This document shows positions 18,259 to 26,488 of a stretch of 52,305 nt of DNA, in pieces. The first letter of the stretch is position 1; each line of letters starts with the position of its first letter. Source of the DNA: Actibacterium sp. MT2.3-13A (lineage in GTDB: Bacteria; Pseudomonadota; Alphaproteobacteria; Rhodobacterales; Rhodobacteraceae); contig NZ_JAGSOU010000019.1 in NCBI RefSeq assembly GCF_018139985.1, forward strand, positions 1 through 52,305. Reading direction: 5' to 3'. Made by a program: the position numbers and the translations under genes. The notes beneath the pieces were generated by a model. It was not told the origin of the DNA and searched no databases. It saw nothing but the letters and a program-made list of their open reading frames with translations.

Positions 18259-19199
18259 TGCGAACCCCGCCTTCCGCCGACACCCTGCGCCACAATCTCG
18301 AAGAGGCGCTCGACCTGCTCAAGGATTACGCCCCGGAGCCGCTGCCGCAGGCGCGCCTGGTCGAGCCGCTGCCCAGCCTTCTGGAACAATGCGAGACGCT
18401 CTGCGCCGCGCTGCCCGAGACCGAGCCGCTGCGCAGCGTCCACCACATGGCCTGCACCGGCGGCACGCTGCTGTCCAAATGCCTGGCCGTCATGCCCAAT
18501 GTCACCCTGCTCAGCGAGATCGACCCGCTGAGCACGTTCATCCTGCCCAAGCGGCACGAGGCCCGGCGCTTCGCGCCGTCGGATGTGATCTACGGCGCGC
18601 GCACCGCCCTGCGCCCGATCGACGACGCCACCGCCGAGGCCGTGTTCGCCGCGTCGATCGAGGCGCTGCACGGCGCGCTCTGTGCGCAAGGGCAGCGCCT
18701 GGTGCTGCGCGACCATGCCCATTCCCAATTCTGCACCGACACCGATTTCGCGCAGCGCCCCACCCTGCGCGAGATGCTGGCGCGCCGCCAGCCGGTGCTC
18801 TCCGTGGTCACGGTGCGCCACCCGCTGGATTCCTTCCTGTCGCTGCACGCCAATGGCTGGAGGAATTTCGCCCCCTTCACGATCGAGGAATACGCCCGCC
18901 GCTACGCCGCCTTCCTGGCCCGCCACGACCGCATCCGGGTCTGGCGCTACGAGGATTTCCTCGACGACCCCGACGGCGTGCTGGAACAGATCTGCGCCGC
19001 GCTGGACCTGCCCTTCGTCGCGGGGGCCGAGGATCTTCTGAGCCTGGTTTCGCTGTCGGGCGACAGCGGGCGCTCGGCCAACCGGATCGGCCGGCGGAAG
19101 CGGCGCGAGGTGCCCGAAGAGATCCGCCGGGAGGCCGCGCAGAGCGCCGCCTACGCGGAACTTTGCGACACCCTGGGATATGCCCCCGAAACCGGCTGA
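18258..19199 (+). CDS. Sulfotransferase family protein
   Basis: This is a 313-residue protein. The loop HHMACTGGTLLSKCLAVMPN is the 5'-phosphosulfate-binding P-loop in the variant common to glycan-cluster sulfotransferases. VVTVRHPLDSFLSLHANGW provides the 3'-phosphate R and S, and VWRYEDFLDDPDGVLEQI is the conserved structural segment that follows. An N-terminal helical extension of ~60 residues precedes the catalytic domain. The start overlaps the stop of the methyltransferase/coiled-coil gene, so the two are almost certainly made together. Confidence 0.8.
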   Translation: MRTPPSADTLRHNLEEALDLLKDYAPEPLPQARLVEPLPSLLEQCETLCAALPETEPLRSVHHMACTGGTLLSKCLAVMPNVTLLSEIDPLSTFILPKRHEARRFAPSDVIYGARTALRPIDDATAEAVFAASIEALHGALCAQGQRLVLRDHAHSQFCTDTDFAQRPTLREMLARRQPVLSVVTVRHPLDSFLSLHANGWRNFAPFTIEEYARRYAAFLARHDRIRVWRYEDFLDDPDGVLEQICAALDLPFVAGAEDLLSLVSLSGDSGRSANRIGRRKRREVPEEIRREAAQSAAYAELCDTLGYAPETG

Positions 19200-19248
19200 A
19201 AGGGCCGGGCCGCCGGCCGTCGCCCCATGAAGCCCACCCGCCGGCGTC

Positions 19249-20544
19249 TCACGCCGCGCCCTGCGCGCGCGCGGCGTTCAGCGCGCGCTCGAAATATGCG
19301 ACGACCGCATGCCCGTCCCCGAGCTCGGCCCGCGCGGCCTCGAGCGCCTCATGCAGCACGCTCGCGGCCTCCAGCCGCGGCAGAACCCCGCCCGGATCGA
19401 GCTGCAGCCGCGCCGCCACGGCCCGCAACAGAAGCCGCGCATTGGCCCCGGCGTCGGCCCGTGTCCGGCCGGCCAGCCGGTCCAGCCAGTCGCCGCCTTC
19501 GGGGAGGGGATCGGCCGGGCCGGCCGCCGGCGCGGCGCGGCGAAGCGGCGGGACCGGCGCGCGTGGCGTCTGCGCGGGCGCCATGCGGTCGATGGCCTCG
19601 AAGATGCTGTCCTTCGGATGATCGAGAAGCCGGGCGCTCAGCGCCTTCATCGCCGGGCCGTGGAAAAACACCGGGGTGCGGCCCAGACGCGCGAATTTCT
19701 CGAATATCCTGCTGTATGCCTGCACGCCTTGCGGCGGCACCAGCAGGTTCACGATGAACGGGTCGGCATGGAAGAAACCGTCGAAGGTCTGGAACAGGAA
19801 CCAGGACTCGTTCGCGGCCCGCGCATTGGCCTGGGACCGTTCGAGCGCCCACCAGCAATCATAGGCAAGATCCGGCCGGCGCTGCACATGCGTCTGTATC
19901 CGGGGCATCCAGACCCCGGACAGGAAGGACTGGAAGGCGCCGTCGCCGGTCCTGTAGAGCGCATTGCCGTTCAGATGCGACTGGAGCCAGGTGTCGAGCT
20001 CGCCGACGCCGGCATAGACCGAACCGATCACCCAGGCGCTGGCATGGCCGGCGATCACCTCCTGCGCCGCCTCGATCCAGCCGGCCTGCACCGGCAGGCA
20101 GTCGAGCTCGACCTGCAAGGTGAAGCCGCCGTGCCGGCCAGCCTGCTCGAGCGTCCTGTGAAACAGGAAATTCGGGCCGGCCCGCGTTCCGAAGGCCCCC
20201 TTCCGCGCCGCGCGCCCGCGGGCATAGAGATCCCGGTCGCCGCTGAGCCCGGCGCTATGCGCCGAGAACCCCGAAAAGCAGCGCCCGAGCCTGGGATGGG
20301 CGCGAAAGATCGCTTCGGCTTCGGCCAGCCGTTCGGGGGTGGCATTGTTGGCCATGACCATCAGATGCGGCCGCGGGGTCCGCGGGTCGAGCACCGGGAA
20401 GAAGCGGTCGTCCGACCACAGCGCCAGAAGCGCGGCCAGATTGGACCCGATATCCCGCTCGATCAGCGGGACGGCAACGCAGCGCAGGACGGGGTCGGCG
20501 GCGCTGGAGGCGGCCGCGGGCGGCAGAGACAGGTTCATCGTCAT
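19249..20544 (-). CDS. Putative glycosyltransferase-like protein (GT-A-like)
   Basis: This is a 431-residue protein that I cannot assign firmly. The N-terminal ~300 residues look like a nucleotide-diphospho-sugar fold: PHLMVMANNATPERLAEAEA, a central VELDCLPVQAGWIEAA in the place of a DxD region, then AWVIGSVYAG and HLNGNALYRTGD, the last two resembling the acceptor-side NGN motif of some GT-A enzymes. The C-terminal ~100 residues are helical and Ala/Arg-rich. ATG at 20544 has GAAGG six bases upstream; longer frames to 20706 lack coding character. It is divergent from the GT2 gene at 20848 and converges on the sulfotransferase at 18258. Confidence 0.55.
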   Translation of the reverse strand: MTMNLSLPPAAASSAADPVLRCVAVPLIERDIGSNLAALLALWSDDRFFPVLDPRTPRPHLMVMANNATPERLAEAEAIFRAHPRLGRCFSGFSAHSAGLSGDRDLYARGRAARKGAFGTRAGPNFLFHRTLEQAGRHGGFTLQVELDCLPVQAGWIEAAQEVIAGHASAWVIGSVYAGVGELDTWLQSHLNGNALYRTGDGAFQSFLSGVWMPRIQTHVQRRPDLAYDCWWALERSQANARAANESWFLFQTFDGFFHADPFIVNLLVPPQGVQAYSRIFEKFARLGRTPVFFHGPAMKALSARLLDHPKDSIFEAIDRMAPAQTPRAPVPPLRRAAPAAGPADPLPEGGDWLDRLAGRTRADAGANARLLLRAVAARLQLDPGGVLPRLEAASVLHEALEAARAELGDGHAVVAYFERALNAARAQGAA

Positions 20545-20847
20545 GCGTGGCCTTCGTTCGCGATGGAGCCCCGGGGGGCGATCCGCCCTCCGCTGAGCCT
20601 GCGGCGCACCCTGCGCCCGTCTTAGGCGTGCAACCGGCAGCTGTCCAGCATCCGCGCACTGCACAATATCCGGGCATAGGGCGGTTGCGCTTGCGCCTGT
20701 GCACATGTTATCGCGGCGACATGGCTTTTTCCCAATATGCCCGGCGGTAACCTATTGGCATTGGGGGGGTTTGTTATATCCCCGTTTCATGGGGCCGAAG
20801 CGCGCTGCAGGTGACATAGGTGGACAGATGTTTGTCGAGTCGATTGG
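20545..20847. promoter_or_regulatory. Divergent intergenic region with a possible leader peptide frame
   Basis: This is a 303-base gap between divergent genes. The right part (20700-20790) is more AT-rich (TTGGCA at 20755, TTATAT at 20774, spacing too short for a standard pair). A nine-codon frame starts at ATG 20828, just after AGGTGGA (20818-20824), and ends TGA at 20852-20854, overlapping the start of the glycosyltransferase. No other gene is supported. Confidence 0.35.
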
Positions 20848-22635
20848 ATGCTGAAAACCAATTTTACCGATGAGCGGCAGGTGGCGTGGCTGGATGTGCT
20901 GCTTCGAAGCCTGCCGCCCGAGGCCCGCGCGCCGCTCCTTGATCGCCTGACGCAGCCGACCCTCGCCGCCGAGCGCGGGGACGATCCCATCCCGGCACTG
21001 TCACAAGGCCGGGGGGCGGCCCCGGCGGCGCTGCGGTTGCTGGCGTTTTACATCGCCCAGGCCCAGGCGCGCAGCGCCTCCGGCGATCCGGCGGCGCGTG
21101 ACGCGGCGCAGCGGGATCTCGAATTCATCCACACCCGCCTGGCGGAGGACGCCAGCCGCGGCCAGCCGCAGCCCGCCGGGAGCGGCGCGGCGACGGCAGA
21201 CCCCCGGCCCGACCCGGCGGCGCCCGCCCCGCCGGCCCAGGGCGCCGCCCAGTCCCTCGACGAGGCCATTCGCCTGGCCTATCGGCTGGCCGTCAAACGC
21301 GAACCCGTGGAGGACGAGATCCAGATCTGGCAGCGCAATTTCGCCAACGGCCTGCCCTTCCACGAATTTCTCCTGGGCATGTCCAAAGGCGCCGAGGCCA
21401 GGGCGCGCCAGGCCGCCGAACACGTCGGCGGGGACATGAGCGATGGCGATTTCGTCCTCGCGCTGTTCCGGATCGTCAGGGGGCGCGGCTGCAACGCCTA
21501 CGAGCTGCAGGCCGTCCGCAAGCGCCTCGAAAGCGGCGCCGCCACGCGGCCGAACCTGCTGGCGGAGTTCTTCTCCGAGGCCGTCAAGGAAGAGCGCAGC
21601 GGCGCCGACCAGGCCGTGCATGACGGGCTGTCCTGTTCGATCATGGGCACCGCGCGGTTCCTGACCCTGGCCGAATGGCAGAAGAAGGCAGAGGACACCG
21701 AGGCGCTGGCCGCGGCGCGCGCGGCGCTGCGCCCGGCCACGCCCTTCACCCTCAGGGCCGAGGCCGGGCTGCGCGTCAGCGCCATCACCAGCCTCTATTG
21801 CGGCGGCGATTTCATCGAGCAGTTCATGGACAACATCACGTCCCAGACCTGCTTCGACCGCCATTGCGAGCTGATCATCGTCGATGCCGACTCGCCCGAG
21901 AACGAGGCGGAGACCATCGCCCGCTATCTCGACCGGCACGAGAACATCCGCTACCAGCGGATGAACTCGCGCATCGGCATCTACGAGGCCTGGAACGTCG
22001 GCGTGCAGATGGCGCGGGGCCCGTATCTGACCAACGCCAATCTCGATGACCTGCGCCGCGCGGATTCCTTCGAGATCCAGGCCGGCGCCCTGGACGCGCT
22101 GCCCTTCGCCGATGTCGTGTACCAGGATTTCTACTATTCCTTCGATCCCCGCCTCGACTGGGAGGGGGTGGCCGCCTTCGGCTACAAGAGCGCGCTGCCG
22201 GTGGTGACGCCGCACAACATGCTGCGCTTCAACTCGCCCCACAACGCCCCGATGTGGCGCAAGGCGCTGCATGACGAGCTGGGCCTGTTCGACGCCAATT
22301 ACAAATCGGCCGGCGATTACGAGTTCTGGCTGCGCTGTCTCGCGGCGGGCAAGACCTTCTACAAGGTCAACGAGCCGCATGTGGTCTATTACCAGAACCC
22401 CAAGGGGCTCTCGACGCGGGCCGACACCCGCGGCATCATCGAGGGCAAGGCCGTGACGCGCAAATACGCCCCGCTGCTGATGCCCGAGGAGCTGACCTGC
22501 GATTTCGACGATTTCGTGACGCGGTTCCTGGGCGGCGACGCGGAGCCGGAGCAGTTTCCGAATCATGACCGGCATGTCGCCGTTCAGAAAACTCTCCGCG
22601 ACCTGACGCGGCGTTTCAAACAGGGGAAACCGTGA
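20848..22635 (+). CDS. Family 2 glycosyltransferase with N-terminal DUF4214-like helical region
   Basis: This is a 595-residue protein. Residues ~130-255 contain two helical units, LAYRLAVKREPVEDEIQIWQ...FLLGMSKGAEA and LFRIVRGRGCNAYELQAVRK...FFSEAVKEE, with the spacing of DUF4214 domains found in surface-glycan proteins. Residues ~305-530 are a GT2 domain: VSAITSLYCGGDFIEQFMDN, ELIIVDADSPENEAETI, GIYEAWNVGVQMARGPYLTN and NLDDLRR near the DxD position, then SAGDYEFWLRCLAAG. The start lacks its own good ribosome site; translation may depend on a short upstream frame (20828-20854). The next gene begins at its stop codon. Confidence 0.8.
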   Translation: MLKTNFTDERQVAWLDVLLRSLPPEARAPLLDRLTQPTLAAERGDDPIPALSQGRGAAPAALRLLAFYIAQAQARSASGDPAARDAAQRDLEFIHTRLAEDASRGQPQPAGSGAATADPRPDPAAPAPPAQGAAQSLDEAIRLAYRLAVKREPVEDEIQIWQRNFANGLPFHEFLLGMSKGAEARARQAAEHVGGDMSDGDFVLALFRIVRGRGCNAYELQAVRKRLESGAATRPNLLAEFFSEAVKEERSGADQAVHDGLSCSIMGTARFLTLAEWQKKAEDTEALAAARAALRPATPFTLRAEAGLRVSAITSLYCGGDFIEQFMDNITSQTCFDRHCELIIVDADSPENEAETIARYLDRHENIRYQRMNSRIGIYEAWNVGVQMARGPYLTNANLDDLRRADSFEIQAGALDALPFADVVYQDFYYSFDPRLDWEGVAAFGYKSALPVVTPHNMLRFNSPHNAPMWRKALHDELGLFDANYKSAGDYEFWLRCLAAGKTFYKVNEPHVVYYQNPKGLSTRADTRGIIEGKAVTRKYAPLLMPEELTCDFDDFVTRFLGGDAEPEQFPNHDRHVAVQKTLRDLTRRFKQGKP

Positions 22636-23786
22636 TGCGGCTGGTTGTCGATGGCGTCTTCTTCCAGTTGAACAACACCGGCATCGCCCGGGTCTGGGAG
22701 ACCGTTCTGCAACTTCTGGCGGCGCGGGCGGAGTGGGAGATCTTCCTGCTCGACCGCGGCGGCGCGCCCCGGATCGAAGGGATCACGAATGTCCCCTTCC
22801 CCGCCTACAAGGCCGGCGACGTGGCCGCGGATTCGCTGCTGATCCAGAAGGTCTGCGACCACCTGGAGGCGGAGGCCTTCACCTCGACCTATTACACCAC
22901 GCCGCTCTCCGTGCCGATGGTGCTGATGGTCTATGACATGATCCCCGAGCGCTTCGATTTCGACATGAGCCTGCGCGGCTGGATGGAAAAGGAGACCTCC
23001 ATCGCCTACGCGCAGCGCTATCTGTGCATCTCGGAATCGACCCGCCGCGACCTGCTGCATTTCTACCCCGAAATCCCGCCGGACCACGCCCGGGTGGCCT
23101 ATTGCGGCGTCGATACCGCCACCTTCGCCGAGCGCCCCGCCGGCGAGGTGGCCGCGTTCCGCGAGGCGCATGGCCTCGACCGGCCGTATTTCCTGTTCGT
23201 GGGATCGCGCGTGCAGCACAAGTCCTACAAGAACAGCGACCTGTTCTTCTCGGCGCTCAAGCAGATGACGGCGGTGGATTTCGATATCTTCTGCGTCGGC
23301 GGGGAAAAGGAGATCGAGCCCCAGGTCCTGGACAGCCTGCCGGAGGGCGTGCGCGCCCAACGCGTGGTGCTGAGCGACCATGATCTCTCGCTGGCCTATG
23401 CCGGCGCCGCCGCGCTGGTCTACCCCTCGCTCTACGAAGGGTTCGGCATGCCGGTGATCGAGGCCATGGCCTCGGGCTGCCCGGTGATCACCACCCGCCG
23501 CGGCTCGCTGGCCGAGGCCGCCGGCGACGCCGCCCTGTTCGTCGAAGGCACCTCGGTGCCCGAGATGGCGGAGGCGCTGACCCGGGTTCAGGACCCGGCC
23601 GTCCAGGCCGACCTGCGCGCCCGCGGCCTGGCCCATGCCGCGCGCTTCCGCTGGGAACCGATGGCCGAACTGCTGGCCGGGCAGGTCGAGACCGTGATCG
23701 CGGCGGGGAAGACCCCGGAGGCGCAGGCGTTCTTCGGCGAATGGGCGCGGCTGCGCAACATTCAGGCCAACGTGGACTATCTATAG
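22635..23786 (+). CDS. Family 4 glycosyltransferase
   Basis: This is a 383-residue GT-B enzyme of the WbaZ/mannosyltransferase-like GT4 group. Visible motifs are NNTGIARVWE at the N-terminus, CISESTRRDLL, VAYCGVDTATF, YFLFVGSRVQHKSYKN and the E-x7-E donor site SLYEGFGMPVIEAMASG. ATG 22635 shares its A with the previous TGA, and AGGGGAA lies eight bases upstream; a GTG three bases earlier is possible. It forms an operon with the GT2 before it and the GMD-like gene after it. Confidence 0.9.
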   Translation: MRLVVDGVFFQLNNTGIARVWETVLQLLAARAEWEIFLLDRGGAPRIEGITNVPFPAYKAGDVAADSLLIQKVCDHLEAEAFTSTYYTTPLSVPMVLMVYDMIPERFDFDMSLRGWMEKETSIAYAQRYLCISESTRRDLLHFYPEIPPDHARVAYCGVDTATFAERPAGEVAAFREAHGLDRPYFLFVGSRVQHKSYKNSDLFFSALKQMTAVDFDIFCVGGEKEIEPQVLDSLPEGVRAQRVVLSDHDLSLAYAGAAALVYPSLYEGFGMPVIEAMASGCPVITTRRGSLAEAAGDAALFVEGTSVPEMAEALTRVQDPAVQADLRARGLAHAARFRWEPMAELLAGQVETVIAAGKTPEAQAFFGEWARLRNIQANVDYL

Positions 23787-23799
23787 GGCGGGGACGGAC

Positions 23800-24765
23800 A
23801 TGCGGCGCGCACTGATCTGCGGCATCGGAGGACAGGACGGCAGCTATCTGGCCGCGCTGCTGCTCGACAAGGGCTACGACGTCTGGGGCACCTCGCGCGA
23901 CGCGCAGGCCGCCAGCCTGGCCAACCTGCATGCGCTGGGGATCGCCGGGCGCGTCCGGATCCTGTCGATGGCGCCCAAGGACTTCCGCAGCGTCTTTCTC
24001 GCCGTCGAGCGCAGCAACCCCGACGAGATCTACTACCTGTCGGGGCAAAGCTCGGTCGGGCTGTCCTTCGAGCAGCCGGCCGAGACGCTGGAAAGCATCG
24101 TCTCGGGGGTGCTGAACATGCTCGAGGTCGTGCGCCTGCGCGACGGTCAGGTGCGGTTCTACAATGCCGGCTCCAGCGAATGTTTCGGCGACACCGGCGA
24201 CCGGCCCGCCACCGAGGACACCCCCTTCCACCCGCGCAGCCCCTATGCGGTGGCCAAGGCCTCGGCGCATTGGCTGGTGGCCAACTACCGCGAGGCCTAC
24301 GGGCTGCACTGCTGCACCGGCATCCTGTTCAACCATGAATCCCCCCTGCGCCCGGCGCGCTTCGTCACGCGCAAGATCGTCGCCGGGGCGGCGCGCATCG
24401 CGGCGGGAGAGGACGAGCGGCTGGTGCTGGGCAATCTCGACATCGCCCGCGACTGGGGCTGGGCCCCGGAATATGTCGACGCGATGTGGCGGATGCTGGC
24501 CGCCGAGACCCCCGAGGATTACGTGATCGCCACCGGCGAGACCACGCGGCTCGAGGATTTCGTGGCCGAGGCCTTCGCCTATCACGGGCTGGACTGGCGC
24601 GACCATGTCGACACCTCGGCCGAATTCGCCCGCCCCAGCGACATCCAGGTCAGCCGCGCCGATCCCACCCGCGCCGCCGAGCGCCTGGGCTGGCGCGCGC
24701 AGACGCACATGCGCGACGTGGTGCGGAAAATGTGCGCGGCAGAGGCCCGGCGCGGGCTGAACTGA
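23800..24765 (+). CDS. NAD-dependent epimerase/dehydratase, GMD paralogue
   Basis: This is a 321-residue extended short-chain dehydrogenase. [21 protein letters not shown] is the nucleotide-binding start, closely resembling GDP-mannose 4,6-dehydratase. GSSECFG provides the catalytic Ser-Glu (TSE in the standard enzyme) and SPYAVAKASAHW the Tyr-xxx-Lys pair; NHESP and RDWGWAPEYVDAMW are also GMD-type motifs. It is ~50 residues shorter than the gmd at 29713, missing much of the substrate-loop region. It could be a second GMD, or a reductase/epimerase acting on the same GDP sugar. It follows the GT4 gene by 13 bases. Confidence 0.75.
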   Translation: MRRALICGIGGQDGSYLAALLLDKGYDVWGTSRDAQAASLANLHALGIAGRVRILSMAPKDFRSVFLAVERSNPDEIYYLSGQSSVGLSFEQPAETLESIVSGVLNMLEVVRLRDGQVRFYNAGSSECFGDTGDRPATEDTPFHPRSPYAVAKASAHWLVANYREAYGLHCCTGILFNHESPLRPARFVTRKIVAGAARIAAGEDERLVLGNLDIARDWGWAPEYVDAMWRMLAAETPEDYVIATGETTRLEDFVAEAFAYHGLDWRDHVDTSAEFARPSDIQVSRADPTRAAERLGWRAQTHMRDVVRKMCAAEARRGLN

Positions 24766-24842
24766 CCTGCCGGTCGCAAGGCCGTTTTGTCGTCGACAGA
24801 CGGTCGCGGCATGTTATGAGACCTTCAAGAAACAGAGCAAAG

Positions 24843-25532
24843 ATGGCCATGCCCAGCGAAGAAAACATCCAGATCCTGCGCGACAACCTCGCGCAGAGAA
24901 ACCACCCTGCCCACCACATCTGCAAACCGACAACCCGGCTGGTGGTCGAGGGATACCCGCGCAGCAGCAATTCCTTCGCGGCCGAGATGATCGCCGTATC
25001 GGCCAACGGCATATTGCAGCGGGCCGAGATAGCACATCACACCCACGAGGTCGCCAATCTGCAGATCGCCGAGCATCTTGGCATCCCCAAGATCATCCTG
25101 ATTCGTGAACCCGAGAACGCTATCCTGTCGTTCCACATCTATTCCGAGGCGCCAATCGAACGCTGTGCGGAGGAATATGTCGCCTTCTACAGCGGCGCGC
25201 TGAAGCTGATGGACAAGACTGCGGTGGTTCATTTCCGCGAGGTGACTGACGATTTCCGCACCGTGATCGAACGCATCAACGCCATCGGCGGCTTCGGCAT
25301 TCCCGAAGACCAGGATTTCGCCGCGATCCGCGAGCAGGCGCTGGCGCTGGTGCGCAGTCTCGCCCCGAAAAACAACGCGGAGGACGCGATGCGGCAGGTC
25401 GCGGCCCCGGATGAAAAGCGCGAGCAGATCAAGCAGCAGCTGCGCGGCGAGGTGCAGGCCTATCTGGCCGCCCACCCCGAGGTGCAGCAGGTCTACGAGC
25501 GCCTGATGGCGCGGGCCGGGCTGACCCTGTAA
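24843..25532 (+). CDS. Sulfotransferase-like protein (short)
   Basis: This is a 229-residue protein. VVEGYPRSSNSFAAEMI is a recognisable 5'-phosphosulfate loop, and KIILIREPENAILSFHI the 3'-phosphate segment (R...S). The region between is shorter than usual and the C-terminal ~80 residues are charged helix. ATG 24843 begins MAMPSEEN; a second ATG lies two codons on. Base composition in the first half is less GC-rich than the flanking gene. It is convergent with the sulfotransferase at 25551, with 18 bases between stops. Sulfate transfer is inferred from motifs only. Confidence 0.65.
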   Translation: MAMPSEENIQILRDNLAQRNHPAHHICKPTTRLVVEGYPRSSNSFAAEMIAVSANGILQRAEIAHHTHEVANLQIAEHLGIPKIILIREPENAILSFHIYSEAPIERCAEEYVAFYSGALKLMDKTAVVHFREVTDDFRTVIERINAIGGFGIPEDQDFAAIREQALALVRSLAPKNNAEDAMRQVAAPDEKREQIKQQLRGEVQAYLAAHPEVQQVYERLMARAGLTL

Positions 25533-25550
25533 CGGGCCGGCCTTTGCCTT

Positions 25551-26345
25551 TTACAGCGCGTAGCCGTAGAAGGCGCCGACCTCGCGGAAGATGTCGTTGA
25601 GCTGCGCGATCGTCTCCGGGGCCAGCTTCTCCGCGTGATCGCCCGGGGTGCCCTTGCGGATATGCCTGGTCTCGTCTTCCTTTTCGGGGCGGATGTCGTG
25701 TTTCTGCGCCACCTGCGCGATGACCCCGGCCGGCACCTCGATGCCGAAATGATCGAAGATCTCGCCCAGGAAGGTTTCCTTGTCGAAGAAGATATCCTCG
25801 TAGCGGCGCAGCAGCCCGAGGTCGAAATTCAGCGAGTCGCGATAGGCAAGCAGCTTGTTTTTCAACTGGCGCGACGCGCCCAGAACGTAATCGTCGATCG
25901 GGCGCTCCTTCTTGCTCTCGCGGGCCGCTATAAACGCCTCGGCATTCTTCTTCGGCAGGGCGTGGCTGCCCGACTTCGTGCCATAGGAGAAATATTCCGA
26001 CACCAGCGCATCGCGCGGATCGCGCACCAGCAGAACGAAACGGCGCTCGGTTAGCGGGAAGCCGGTCGTGCACAGCACCGGGGGCAGAAAACGGAAGCCA
26101 TAATATAGCATCCGCTTTTCGAAGACCGGCAACAGCTCGGGCGCATTCATCCACTGCGCCGCCGGAATGCCTTCGGAAAACATCACATCGGGCACCGACA
26201 CGCTGGGAATGTCCTGCTGCTCGCAGACCTCTCCGATCATCCTGTTCATCATCGTGCTGCCGCACTTGTGGATCGAAAAGGCAAAACAGGGATCGAATTT
26301 CGCTTCCTTCTTGGGAAGCGCGGAAAAAACTGCGTCGAAATCCAT
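25551..26345 (-). CDS. Sulfotransferase family protein
   Basis: This is a 264-residue sulfotransferase. FAFSIHKCGSTMMNRMIGEV is the P-loop with catalytic-side residues, and RRFVLLVRDPRDALVSEYFS is a textbook 3'-phosphate-binding motif (R, then S). GLLRRYEDIFFDKETFLGEI and the late RKGTPGDHAEKL (the R-K-G-x-x-G-x-W-like PAPS adenine loop, with Asp/His instead of Trp) complete the fold. It is one of the best sulfotransferase matches in the window. It is divergent from the WcbI-GSCFA gene across a 143-base gap. Confidence 0.85.
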   Translation of the reverse strand: MDFDAVFSALPKKEAKFDPCFAFSIHKCGSTMMNRMIGEVCEQQDIPSVSVPDVMFSEGIPAAQWMNAPELLPVFEKRMLYYGFRFLPPVLCTTGFPLTERRFVLLVRDPRDALVSEYFSYGTKSGSHALPKKNAEAFIAARESKKERPIDDYVLGASRQLKNKLLAYRDSLNFDLGLLRRYEDIFFDKETFLGEIFDHFGIEVPAGVIAQVAQKHDIRPEKEDETRHIRKGTPGDHAEKLAPETIAQLNDIFREVGAFYGYAL

Positions 26346-26433
26346 TGCCCACCTCTGCTCTCACGATGTGCCGCGACAATAGGCCGTCGCGCAAGCCGCT
26401 GCAACGGCTGGCCGGGGCCGAGGGCGCGCCGCC

Positions 26434-26461
26434 TTGCCTGTTTCCATTCCCCCCGTATGAT
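26434..26461 (+). promoter_or_regulatory. Candidate sigma-70 promoter for the WcbI-GSCFA gene
   Basis: TTGCCT (26434-26439) and TATGAT (26456-26461) are 16 bases apart. The -10 matches the consensus in five of six positions. The ATG follows 28 bases later, with GGAGG between. Confidence 0.5.
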
Positions 26462-26488
26462 CGGGGCTATTCTGGCTCGGAGGCTTTG

